Assembly: GCA_002350545.1 (NCBI GenBank)
Contig: DEEY01000005.1
Coordinates: 1 to 28,684 of the forward strand
DNA length: 28,684 bases
DNA from: Candidatus Saccharibacteria bacterium UBA2866
GTDB taxonomy: Bacteria > Patescibacteriota > Saccharimonadia > Saccharimonadales > Saccharimonadaceae
Direction of reading: 5' to 3'
In this document: one piece after another, positions 21,333-28,137 of the stretch
How positions within the stretch are numbered: the first letter of the stretch is position 1
Layout: each line of letters begins with the position of its first letter
Position numbers and translations under genes: made by a program
Notes under the pieces: model-generated
What the model was told of the DNA's origin: nothing
Databases searched by the model: none
The model's input: the letters and a program-made list of their open reading frames with translations, nothing else

Positions 21333-21361
21333 TTGACATCTTTAATCATATGTGCTGTAAT
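21333..21361 (+). promoter_or_regulatory. Leaderless promoter of CmpB-family gene
   Basis: TTGACA (21333-21338), 17 bp, TGC-TGTAAT (21353-21361), then 6 nt to ATG 21368. This spacing decides the start in favour of 21368 over an in-frame ATG at 21350, which lies inside the promoter. Confidence 0.7.
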
Positions 21362-21367
21362 TATTGT

Positions 21368-22030
21368 ATGATTAAGAATAAGCATGGTAAGTTGACATAC
21401 GAATCACTTTTTAAACAATATATGAGCGGAGAATTAAAGCTCGAAAAATACCAAAAGATTGGAGTTTTGCTACTCGTAATTGTTTTGTCTGGTATTTTTG
21501 GTTGGGTGTATGAGTTTGTTTTTTATTATTTTGATGGCGGGACGGGTGAGTTTTATATGCAGGGTGGGAACTTTTTGCCTTGGATTAACATCTATGCGAT
21601 TGGTGCAGTGTTAATAATAATTGCGACACAGAGAATCAAACGCCGTCCGTGGGCGGTATTTTTAGTTGCAATGTTAGTGTCAGGAATAGTGGAGCTTATT
21701 GGTGGGTGGTTGGTTTATACAATGTTTGATGGTGCGAGATACTGGGACTACAATACTGAAATACTGAACTTTGGGAATATCGGTGGGTTCGTGTGCCTTA
21801 GGAGTGTACTTTTCTTTGGCGTGTCAGCGCTATTCTTAACATATGTGATGGTACCTTTTTGCATATTCCTTTCAAAGCGGATGTCAAAACGGGCGTTTTT
21901 GATTCTTTCAATCGCGTTATTTACGATATTTATGGTGGATGAAATATATAATCTACTTGCTTCGAAAGTTTTCGGCTGGCAGGGTGCTATGGATTTTTAC
22001 CGCTCAATCGGCTGGAAATACTTAACCTAA
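21368..22030 (+). CDS. Putative CmpB/DUF family multi-pass membrane protein
   Basis: A 220-residue protein with about five to six hydrophobic helices. The motif GIFGWVYEFVFYYF followed by FLPWINIYAIGAVLI, and ELIGGWLVYTMFDGARYWDY, match the 'putative ABC transporter type IV (CmpB)' family, in which a conserved WxYE and a YWDY-like motif lie at membrane borders. The family's true function is not established and no ABC ATPase is adjacent, so a transporter role should not be assumed. The start at 21368 (MIKNKHGK) is chosen from the promoter; the frame extends six codons upstream into the -10. Confidence 0.82.
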   Translation: MIKNKHGKLTYESLFKQYMSGELKLEKYQKIGVLLLVIVLSGIFGWVYEFVFYYFDGGTGEFYMQGGNFLPWINIYAIGAVLIIIATQRIKRRPWAVFLVAMLVSGIVELIGGWLVYTMFDGARYWDYNTEILNFGNIGGFVCLRSVLFFGVSALFLTYVMVPFCIFLSKRMSKRAFLILSIALFTIFMVDEIYNLLASKVFGWQGAMDFYRSIGWKYLT

Positions 22031-22039
22031 TACTATATA

Positions 22040-22061
22040 TGATATAATGAGAAAAAGGAGG
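22040..22061 (+). promoter_or_regulatory. Extended -10 and strong RBS of gene 22066
   Basis: TGA-TATAAT (22040-22048) followed by AAGGAGG (22055-22061), 4 nt before the ATG. Confidence 0.65.
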
Positions 22062-22065
22062 TCTA

Positions 22066-22287
22066 ATGGAATTTGTAAGACTTAAATATGCCAATAACAA
22101 ACTAATTAATGCCGATATTAAGGAACATCGCGAAGTAATTGAAGAATACGTTGACAAAAGAGGCATGGAGTATGTCGGGTTTATTCCGGTACTGTTTGGG
22201 CCAAGCGGTAAGACATTAGAGATTGATTTGATTTTCAAAAAACCAAATGAAACAAAAGACACAAAATCCGAACCAGCTAAAAAATAA
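22066..22287 (+). CDS. Hypothetical small protein (73 aa)
   Basis: A soluble, charged 73-residue protein. Residues 1-60 look like a small alpha/beta fold (MEFVRLKYANNKLINADIKE; GMEYVGFIPVLFGPSGK; LEIDLIFKK), and the last 13 residues are a Lys/Glu/Thr tail. No family recognised. A strong AAGGAGG and its own extended -10 indicate genuine expression. It precedes the FAD oxidase gene by 42 nt, which has a separate promoter. Confidence 0.75.
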   Translation: MEFVRLKYANNKLINADIKEHREVIEEYVDKRGMEYVGFIPVLFGPSGKTLEIDLIFKKPNETKDTKSEPAKK

Positions 22288-22310
22288 TCGTTTGGTGGCT
22301 TATAATTTTG

Positions 22311-22319
22311 TGATATAAT
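22311..22319 (+). promoter_or_regulatory. Extended -10 of FAD-linked oxidase
   Basis: TGA-TATAAT, 10 nt before the ATG. This gives a leader of only a few nt, without a Shine-Dalgarno site. Confidence 0.6.
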
Positions 22320-22329
22320 AATAAGCAGT

Positions 22330-23916
22330 ATGGGGAAAATTGCGAAATATTTAAACCAGTTGACTGTCGGGAATGTTTTTGACACACCAGAAGTTTTGGA
22401 AGAATATGCTACGGATCGTTCAGCATTAAAAATTAAACCGAAGTTTGTGGCGTTTCCAGAATCTACCGACGACGTGCGTAAATTGATGCGGTTTTTTAAC
22501 CAGCTAGCAGCGAAGGATATTAAAGTAGCAGTAACGGCACGTGGTGCCGGGACGAGCGATACGGGAGCTGACCTAACGAACGGTGTAGTGATTTCAACGG
22601 AGAAGCTTAACAAGTTACTAGAAATAGACACCCGAGAAAGATTGGTTCGTGTGCAAGCTGGGTTAACATTGAAGGAATTGAATACCGCGCTTTCGGTGTC
22701 GGGACTAACGGTGCCGGTGGATGGGCACGATGAAGAAACTATTGGTGGTTTAATCTCCAAAAATGCAGTGGATGAATGTGCTGGTAAATACGGTGGAATT
22801 TTTAATTACGTAGAACGAATTGAAGTAGTACTATCGAATGGCGAAATTCTGCAAACCGAGCGGCTAAAAAAATATGCCTTGGCCAAACGCGCAGCGGATA
22901 AAACCTCAGAAGGTGAGTTGTATCGCAAGATTGCCGGCATCGTAAAGAATAATAATCAATTATTAGAAAAAATCGCAAAAGACAACAAAAGCTTGGCTGG
23001 CTATCCTGGTATCACCAAAGCACCAAAAAAGGAAACCTTGGATTTGCTTCCGATTTTCTTTGGTGCGGAAGGAACGTTGGGGATTATTTCAGAAATTATC
23101 TTAAAGGCGGTGCCAATCAAAAAACATCCGGAAAGGGTAGTGGCAACCTTTAAGGAAATCGAACATGCAATCAAATACGCAGAAGAAATCAGAACCCTAA
23201 AACCACGCAAACTAAACCTGTTTGATTTGAGAATCATTATGGAGGCACGCGAAACTGGCAAGAACCTAGATGGTGTAATCCGTAAACTTGAGGATGGATT
23301 TGTGGTGTTTGCCAGCTTTGATGAGCGACCGGCTACCACAATCAAAAAATTGATGAATATGCGTGACAAATTCCCGCGTACAGCGAAGTTTATTTTTGAA
23401 AGTGTTAACGACCGGCCAACTCTAAATGAATTCGAAAACGCGCTGACAAGCTATTTGAATCATGTTAAAAATGGCGAAAGGGTGCCGATTCTGACCGATT
23501 TTTATTTGCCAAGTGAAAATATCGGAAATTTCTTGAAAGACTTAAAAGTATTAGAAGAAAAATTAGACCTAAAAATGGAGTTATTTGGTTCGCTTAGCTC
23601 GTCAATTTATAGCCTAAGGCCAAAGTTTAATTTAGAGGATGAAGGATTCAACAAAAAAGCCACAATGTTTTTGCGCGCAGGAGCCTTCATTATTAACCGG
23701 CAAGGGGGTGAGCTGGTAGGTGGTTCGTCGGAAGGACGTTTGAAAGCGGTAGTGTCAAATACTACAATGCTAGAGCCGGAAAAGAATTTATATGAAGACA
23801 TTAAAAAGCTATTTGATAAAAATGGAATTATGAATCCTGATACAAAGCTAGGAGCAAGTTCCAAATACACGTTGACGCATTTTCGGGCTGTTAATCAACC
23901 GAAAATTATGATATAA
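22330..23916 (+). CDS. FAD-linked oxidase (GlcD/D-lactate dehydrogenase-like)
   Basis: A 528-residue flavoprotein of the PCMH/vanillyl-alcohol-oxidase superfamily. The FAD-binding half shows TARGAGTSDTGADL (68-81), GGLISKNAVDE and KYGGIFNYVERIEVVLSNGE, and the FAD-oxidase C-terminal half shows FFGAEGTLGIISEI and the terminal GIMNPDTKLG. The closest functional guess is an alpha-hydroxy-acid (D-lactate or glycolate) dehydrogenase; there are no iron-sulfur CxxC clusters or GlcE/F partners here, so the electron acceptor is unknown. In a fermentative organism it could interconvert lactate and pyruvate (inference). The last codons overlap the -10 box of the trigger factor gene. Confidence 0.88.
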   Translation: MGKIAKYLNQLTVGNVFDTPEVLEEYATDRSALKIKPKFVAFPESTDDVRKLMRFFNQLAAKDIKVAVTARGAGTSDTGADLTNGVVISTEKLNKLLEIDTRERLVRVQAGLTLKELNTALSVSGLTVPVDGHDEETIGGLISKNAVDECAGKYGGIFNYVERIEVVLSNGEILQTERLKKYALAKRAADKTSEGELYRKIAGIVKNNNQLLEKIAKDNKSLAGYPGITKAPKKETLDLLPIFFGAEGTLGIISEIILKAVPIKKHPERVVATFKEIEHAIKYAEEIRTLKPRKLNLFDLRIIMEARETGKNLDGVIRKLEDGFVVFASFDERPATTIKKLMNMRDKFPRTAKFIFESVNDRPTLNEFENALTSYLNHVKNGERVPILTDFYLPSENIGNFLKDLKVLEEKLDLKMELFGSLSSSIYSLRPKFNLEDEGFNKKATMFLRAGAFIINRQGGELVGGSSEGRLKAVVSNTTMLEPEKNLYEDIKKLFDKNGIMNPDTKLGASSKYTLTHFRAVNQPKIMI

Positions 23917-23917
23917 T
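23909..23917 (+). promoter_or_regulatory. Extended -10 of tig overlapping upstream stop
   Basis: TGA-TATAAT in which the TAA is also the stop codon of the FAD oxidase. The leader contains AGGAG 6 nt before the tig ATG. Confidence 0.65.
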
Positions 23918-23940
23918 ATAACAAATTTATAGGAGTTATT

Positions 23941-25218
23941 ATGAAAACTAAGTTGAAAAAACTTTCTGATTCGCGTGTGGAGCTCACCGTGACTTTGGAC
24001 GCTAAAGATTTGAAACCAGCAAAAGAAAAGGCTTTAGAAAAACTAGCTAAGGAACTAAAAGTTGAGGGATTCCGCAAGGGGAAAGTACCGGCGGAGGTGG
24101 CAAAAAAATTCATCCCGGAAAACGATTTGAATGCAGAAACGGTGGATTTTGCCGTGCGCACTACCGTAGTGCCGGCATTTAACGAAGTTGAGAAATCGCC
24201 ATTGGTAATGCCATCTGTCAATGTCACAAAATTTGTTCCAGATGAGGTGGTAGAATACACCGCAACGGCCGACATTATCCCTGAAGTTAAACTTGGTGAT
24301 TATAAAAAATTAGGCGTAAAAAAGACCGAGGTCAAAGTCACCGAAAAAGAAGTTTCGGAAATATTAGACAACATCGCAACTTCATTTGGTGAGAAGAAGG
24401 TTGTCAAGCGCGCCGCCAAAATGGGTGATGAAGTAGTGATGGATTTTGTTGGTAAGAAAGATGGTAAGGAATTCAAGGGTGGTTCGGCAAAAGACTACAA
24501 GCTGACGCTTGGTTCAAAAACTTTTATTCCTGGTTTTGAAGAGGGAATCGTGGGACACGCTTCAGGTGATAAGTTTGATTTACCATTGACCTTTCCAAAA
24601 GATTACGGCGTAAAAGATTTAGCTGGCGCAAAAACCGTGTTTGAAGTTTTGGTGAAACAAGTTAACGAAATCGTCAAACCAAAAGTCGATGATAAACTTG
24701 CTGAAAAATGCGGGCCATTTAAGACAGTGACTGAATTAAAAGCAGATATCAAGAAGAATCTGAAGGCACAAAACGAACATAAACTAAACGAAAAATACAA
24801 GGATGATTTAGTGAACGCTTTAGTGAAGAAATCTAAAATTCCGGCACCGGAAATTTTGATTGATGACCAAATGCGGATGATTCGTGATGATATGACCCGA
24901 AATGCGGCAGCACAAGGACTCAGCTTTGAAGATTTCCTAGATGCAAATGGCGAGACGCTCGAAAACTGGGAAAAGGAAGCAAGAAAAATTGCGGAGCAGC
25001 GGGTGAAGGCTTCTTTAGCCTTGCAAAATGTAGCTTTGGCTGAAAAAATCACCGTGTCGGACGACGAAGTAGGCGCAAAAATCGCAGAGCTTAAAGACGT
25101 TTACAAAAAATCACCTGATGCGTTGAAGCAACTCAAAGACCCTAACGTCAAAATGGATATCAAAAATCGGATGACGATTGAAAAGACGCTAGATTATTTG
25201 GTGAAGGCGAATTCGTAG
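23941..25218 (+). CDS. tig: Trigger factor
   Basis: A ribosome-bound chaperone and peptidyl-prolyl isomerase. The N-terminal ribosome-docking signature GFRKGKVP is at residues 43-50. The FKBP-type PPIase domain (about 155-245: MGDEVVMDFVGKKDGKEF, IPGFEEGIVGHASGDKF) is present, as is the C-terminal helical chaperone domain (about 255-425). Length 425 is normal (about 430). The start has an AGGAG site and an extended -10 located across the upstream stop codon. The gene is followed by a 500-bp non-coding region rather than clpP/clpX, its frequent partners in other bacteria. Confidence 0.96.
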   Translation: MKTKLKKLSDSRVELTVTLDAKDLKPAKEKALEKLAKELKVEGFRKGKVPAEVAKKFIPENDLNAETVDFAVRTTVVPAFNEVEKSPLVMPSVNVTKFVPDEVVEYTATADIIPEVKLGDYKKLGVKKTEVKVTEKEVSEILDNIATSFGEKKVVKRAAKMGDEVVMDFVGKKDGKEFKGGSAKDYKLTLGSKTFIPGFEEGIVGHASGDKFDLPLTFPKDYGVKDLAGAKTVFEVLVKQVNEIVKPKVDDKLAEKCGPFKTVTELKADIKKNLKAQNEHKLNEKYKDDLVNALVKKSKIPAPEILIDDQMRMIRDDMTRNAAAQGLSFEDFLDANGETLENWEKEARKIAEQRVKASLALQNVALAEKITVSDDEVGAKIAELKDVYKKSPDALKQLKDPNVKMDIKNRMTIEKTLDYLVKANS

Positions 25219-25248
25219 CTTGTTGACACCGTCTGTGTTAGTGGGGGG

Positions 25249-25277
25249 TTGACTTCTGTTTTTGGCTGTGCTAGAAA
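25249..25277 (+). promoter_or_regulatory. Promoter of the structured region upstream of rpsL
   Basis: TTGACT (25249-25254), 17 bp, TGC-TAGAAA (25269-25277). The transcript would start near 25284. Confidence 0.6.
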
Positions 25278-25453
25278 GATAGCAGGTTCGGGCGGACTTT
25301 GAGTTTACGGGTATGTTAGATCTCCCTTCCGGAGGAGCGGACTTATATTTGAGTCCGCTCTCGTACGGGGGGATTTACCCCGTTGATGTTCTAGATAAAT
25401 CTCGGTTACCATCCTCCCAATGGGCGTGAAAACAAACAGAAAGGAGGTGCGTT

Positions 25454-25540
25454 ATGGAGATAGAGTGTTTATTCTACTTTAGGCTCAAACGCAAGCCGAA
25501 AACAAAAAAAGTTACCCTCGCTGTAGAAAGCGAAGGGTAA
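25454..25540 (+). CDS. Possible 28-aa leader peptide/small protein
   Basis: ATG at 25454 is 6 nt after AAGGAGG (25441-25447). The 28-residue product has a basic middle (RLKRKPKTKKV) and an acidic end. The last third of the ORF, with its TAA stop, lies in a hairpin (25511-25541), and CCTCC at 25413-25417 could mask the AGGAGG. The arrangement fits a translated leader peptide or a small basic protein; no homologue is recognised. The coding call rests only on the ribosome binding site and the open frame. Confidence 0.45.
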   Translation: MEIECLFYFRLKRKPKTKKVTLAVESEG

Positions 25541-25573
25541 CCACCTTAACCAAGTAGGTTTCTAGGGCCTACT

Positions 25574-25620
25574 CTCTGCCACCATTGTAACATATGGTGG
25601 CAGAGTCCACAACCATTTTT
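25574..25620 (+). terminator. Probable terminator ahead of the rpsL promoter
   Basis: A perfect 12-bp stem CTCTGCCACCAT/ATGGTGGCAGAG (25574-25605), with TTTTT after a further 10 nt. The distance to the T-run is longer than ideal, so efficiency is uncertain. Confidence 0.55.
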
Positions 25621-25621
25621 G

Positions 25622-25650
25622 TAGACATTTTGGATGTAGTGTGGTATAAT
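25622..25650 (+). promoter_or_regulatory. Promoter of rpsL-rpsG
   Basis: TAGACA (25622-25627), 17 bp, TGG-TATAAT (25642-25650). The leader is about 75 nt and ends with GAAGGA before the rpsL ATG, long enough for autoregulation, but no S7-type target is recognised. Confidence 0.75.
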
Positions 25651-25730
25651 TAGGGCAAGAGTTTCAGCTTGGTTTTGATTGCTGTAAAAAACTGAGCACC
25701 ATATAATAATAAGTTAAGAAGGAAATTTTA

Positions 25731-26144
25731 ATGCCAACGATTAATCAGTTGATTCGTAAGCCTCGTAAAAAGGCTGCGAAAAAATCTAAATCTCCGGCTC
25801 TTGGTTCCATTGTGAATACCTTGAAGACGAAGAAATATGACAAGGCTGCGCCTTTGAAGCGTGGTGTATGTATTAAGGTAACAACCAAGACCCCAAAGAA
25901 ACCTAACTCTGCGATGCGGAAGGTTGCGCGTGTTCGCCTTACTAACGGTCAAGAAGTTTGGGCTTATATTGGTGGCGAAGGGCACAATTTACAGGAACAC
26001 GCTGTGGTGTTGGTGCGCGGTGGTCGTGTGCCGGATCTTCCTGGTGTACGTTACCACATCGTACGTGGAACTTTAGATTTGCAGGGCGTTCAAGGTCGTA
26101 AGCAAGGTCGCTCCAAATATGGTGCGAAGAAGGAGGGCAAGTAA
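25731..26144 (+). CDS. rpsL: 30S ribosomal protein S12
   Basis: A decoding-centre protein of the small subunit, 137 residues, with an N-terminus about 14 residues longer than E. coli. KKPNSAMRKVARVRL (56-70), YIGGEGHNLQEH (79-90) and DLPGVRYHIVRG (102-113) are conserved. K57 (E. coli K43) is kept, but the position of E. coli K88 (GRVKDLPG) is proline, P101. The gene is first in a two-gene str-type operon with rpsG 2 nt downstream; fusA and tuf do not follow here. Confidence 0.98.
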   Translation: MPTINQLIRKPRKKAAKKSKSPALGSIVNTLKTKKYDKAAPLKRGVCIKVTTKTPKKPNSAMRKVARVRLTNGQEVWAYIGGEGHNLQEHAVVLVRGGRVPDLPGVRYHIVRGTLDLQGVQGRKQGRSKYGAKKEGK

Positions 26145-26146
26145 TT

Positions 26147-26623
26147 ATGCCGCGTAAAACTACTAAATCATTAGTTCGAAAAGTTAATCCAGATCGCAAA
26201 TACCAGTCGATTTTGGTACAGCGTTTGATTAACAAGTCAATGTTAAATGGTAAACGCCAAGTAGCAGAACGGGCAGTTTATTCCGCGATCGAAGGCGCCG
26301 CAAAGAAACTAGATTCAGAAAATCCAGTTGAAGTTCTAGAAAAAGCAATCGCAAATGTTTCACCAGATTTTGAAGTGAAGTCACGCCGGGTTGGTGGTGC
26401 AAACTACCAGATTCCGTTTCCGATTTCTGGACACCGGCAATTACACTTTGCGTTTTCGTGGTTGGTGCAATCCGCCCGCGCTCGCAAGGGTATGCCATAC
26501 GCCAAACGGCTTGAAGCAGAAATCGTAGATGCTTACAATGAAACTGGGGCAGCCTTCAAGAAGAAAGAAGATTGTCACAGAATGGCTGAAGCAAACCGTG
26601 CGTTTGCACACTTTGCACGCTAA
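26147..26623 (+). CDS. rpsG: 30S ribosomal protein S7
   Basis: A head protein that nucleates assembly of the 3' domain of 16S rRNA. 158 residues. Family motifs MPRK (N-terminus), SMLNGKRQVAERAVYSA, ENPVEVLEKAIANVSPDFEVKSRRVGG (split over about 48-74), QIPFPI and the C-terminal KKEDCHRMAEANRAFAHFA are visible. The 2-nt gap to rpsL shows co-transcription. It ends at a terminator hairpin that overlaps the gap promoter. Confidence 0.98.
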   Translation: MPRKTTKSLVRKVNPDRKYQSILVQRLINKSMLNGKRQVAERAVYSAIEGAAKKLDSENPVEVLEKAIANVSPDFEVKSRRVGGANYQIPFPISGHRQLHFAFSWLVQSARARKGMPYAKRLEAEIVDAYNETGAAFKKKEDCHRMAEANRAFAHFAR

Positions 26624-26637
26624 ATTTGCCACAAACT

Positions 26638-26675
26638 AATCTACTTATGTTATAATTAACATAAGTAGATTTTTT
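26638..26675 (+). terminator. rpsG terminator containing the gap promoter
   Basis: A perfect 15-bp inverted repeat (26638-26652 and 26657-26671, loop TAAT) is followed by a T-run. The extended -10 TGT-TATAAT of the next gene (26648-26656) forms the top of the hairpin. Confidence 0.85.
26648..26656 (+). promoter_or_regulatory. Extended -10 of gap-rpiB-rpe operon inside terminator
   Basis: TGT-TATAAT. The transcript would start around 26663 within the right arm of the terminator stem and use AGGAGG (about 26676-26681) before ATG 26687. Confidence 0.65.
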
Positions 26676-26686
26676 AGGAGGTAAAA

Positions 26687-27691
26687 ATGGTAAAAATTGC
26701 GATTAATGGTTTTGGTAGAATTGGGCGAAATGCGCTGAAAATTTTACTAGACCGACGCGATGCACAAGTAGTGGCAATTAACGATATCACTGACGCCAAA
26801 ACTTTGGCACATCTTTTGAAGCATGATTCAACTTATGGTACTTTTGATAAAAAAGTTTCGGCTGGCGAGAATTCAATTATCATCAATTCACGCGAGATTC
26901 CAGTCTATGCGGAAAAGGATCCGGCTAAACTACCCTGGAAGGACTTAGGTGTAGATGTCGTAATTGAGTCAACCGGTTTCTTTACTAAACCAGAAGATGC
27001 TAAAGCACATATCAAAGCTGGGGCAAAGAAAGTGGTGATTTCGGCACCAGCCAAGGGTGACGGCGCAAAGACTGTAGTACTGGGCGTAAATGAAGAAGTC
27101 GTGGATGACAGTGATGTAATTTTATCCAACGCTTCCTGTACAACAAACTGCATTGCGCCAGTCATGAAGGTTTTGGAGGATGAATTCGGTATTGAAAAAG
27201 CCATGATGACAACAGTACACTCATACACTGGTTCACAAAGGATTCTAGATGCACCAGCAAAAGATTTGCGTGAAGCACGTTCAGCGGCAGAAAACATCGT
27301 ACCAACTTCAACCGGCGCCTCAAAAGCCGCAGCACTGACTATTCCGGCTTTGAAAGAAAAATTCAATGGTTTATCAGTGCGGGTTCCAACGCCAGTAGTT
27401 TCCTTATCGGACATTACTGCGGTTCTCAGCAGGAACACTACCAAAGAAGAATTAGTGGAAGTTTTCAAGAAAGCAGCCAAAGAGCCATATTATGAAGGTA
27501 TCCTTGGTGTGACAGAAGAGGAGCTGGTATCTTCTGATTTTATCGGCGATCCACATTCCTGTATCGTAGATTTACCTTTGATTGATGTTGTGGGAGGTAA
27601 CATGGTGAAGGTAGTAGCGTGGTATGATAACGAGTGGGGTTATTCTAACCGTTTGGTGGAACTCACGATTGATTTCGGAAAGGGAGTTTAA
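26687..27691 (+). CDS. gap: Glyceraldehyde-3-phosphate dehydrogenase
   Basis: A glycolytic enzyme that oxidises glyceraldehyde 3-phosphate with phosphorylation. 334 residues. The NAD-binding INGFGRIGR (6-14), with D33 favouring NAD, catalytic C151 in SNASCTTNCIAP, H178 in TTVHSYTGSQ and the C-terminal WYDNEWGYSNR are intact. It starts after an AGGAGG site and overlaps rpiB by 1 nt (TAATG), so glycolysis and pentose-phosphate genes are coupled here. The usual downstream partner pgk is not adjacent. Confidence 0.98.
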   Translation: MVKIAINGFGRIGRNALKILLDRRDAQVVAINDITDAKTLAHLLKHDSTYGTFDKKVSAGENSIIINSREIPVYAEKDPAKLPWKDLGVDVVIESTGFFTKPEDAKAHIKAGAKKVVISAPAKGDGAKTVVLGVNEEVVDDSDVILSNASCTTNCIAPVMKVLEDEFGIEKAMMTTVHSYTGSQRILDAPAKDLREARSAAENIVPTSTGASKAAALTIPALKEKFNGLSVRVPTPVVSLSDITAVLSRNTTKEELVEVFKKAAKEPYYEGILGVTEEELVSSDFIGDPHSCIVDLPLIDVVGGNMVKVVAWYDNEWGYSNRLVELTIDFGKGV

Positions 27692-28137
27692 TGATTTACG
27701 TTGGTGCAGACTATCGGGGCTACGAAAAGAAAAACCAACTGCTCCAGTTTTTGGCGAACAACAATTACGACGTAACTGACATGGGGGCATACGAGTATGT
27801 GGAAGGTGATGATTTTAATGATGCGGCGATAGCGGTGGCAAAACAAGTACGCGAAAACCGTGGAAGTTTTGGAGTTCTAATATGCGACTCAGCACATGGT
27901 ATGACTATTCAAGCAAATCGTTTTAAGGGTATCCGAGCGGCACATTGCGATAGTACTGAATCCGCTAAATTAGCGCGAGAGCATGATGATGCAAATGTGT
28001 TATGTTTATCTGCACATTTTATGGATGAAGTTAAAATTCAGGAAATCGTAAAAGCATTTCTTGATACAAACTTTGAAAATATAGAACGCCGAGTAAGGCG
28101 CATTAATCGTTTAGACGAAAGGGAAGATTATGATTAG
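27691..28137 (+). CDS. rpiB: RpiB/LacA-family sugar-phosphate isomerase, altered active-site loop
   Basis: The 148-residue RpiB fold interconverts ribose 5-phosphate and ribulose 5-phosphate. The ADYRGYEKK start, C65 (aligned with the E. coli catalytic cysteine), the GIRAA motif (80-84) and HDDANVLCLSAH (98-109) are present. The usual CGTGxGM loop after the cysteine reads CDSAHGM (65-71), a substitution in the phosphate/substrate-binding loop. The function is therefore probably RpiB but could be a related aldose-ketose isomerase. It overlaps gap by 1 nt and the next gene by 8 bp, consistent with a non-oxidative pentose-phosphate operon. Confidence 0.9.
   Translation: MIYVGADYRGYEKKNQLLQFLANNNYDVTDMGAYEYVEGDDFNDAAIAVAKQVRENRGSFGVLICDSAHGMTIQANRFKGIRAAHCDSTESAKLAREHDDANVLCLSAHFMDEVKIQEIVKAFLDTNFENIERRVRRINRLDEREDYD

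Larger units (their letters stand above)
25284..25620 (+). ncRNA. Candidate structured RNA / leader region before rpsL
   Basis: Between tig and the rpsL promoter lies about 340 nt that is mostly stems: GCGGACT...AGTCCGC (about 25338-25359), ACGGGG...CCCCGT (about 25365-25383), GTTACCCTCGCT...AGCGAAGGGTAAC (25511-25541), AGTAGG...CCTACT (25553-25573) and CTCTGCCACCAT...ATGGTGGCAGAG (25574-25605) before TTTTT. A 28-codon ORF with a strong ribosome binding site lies inside. GGTTACC at 25404-25410 can also pair with GGTAACC at 25536-25542, competing with the hairpin at 25511. It has no signature of tmRNA, RNase P, SRP or a riboswitch that I recognise. Confidence 0.5.

Noticed and set aside
25284..25620. 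Structured region of tmRNA-like length before rpsL.
   Set aside because: No tRNA-like ends, no GGTTC T-arm and no ALAA-type tag peptide; the RNase P and SRP signatures are also absent.
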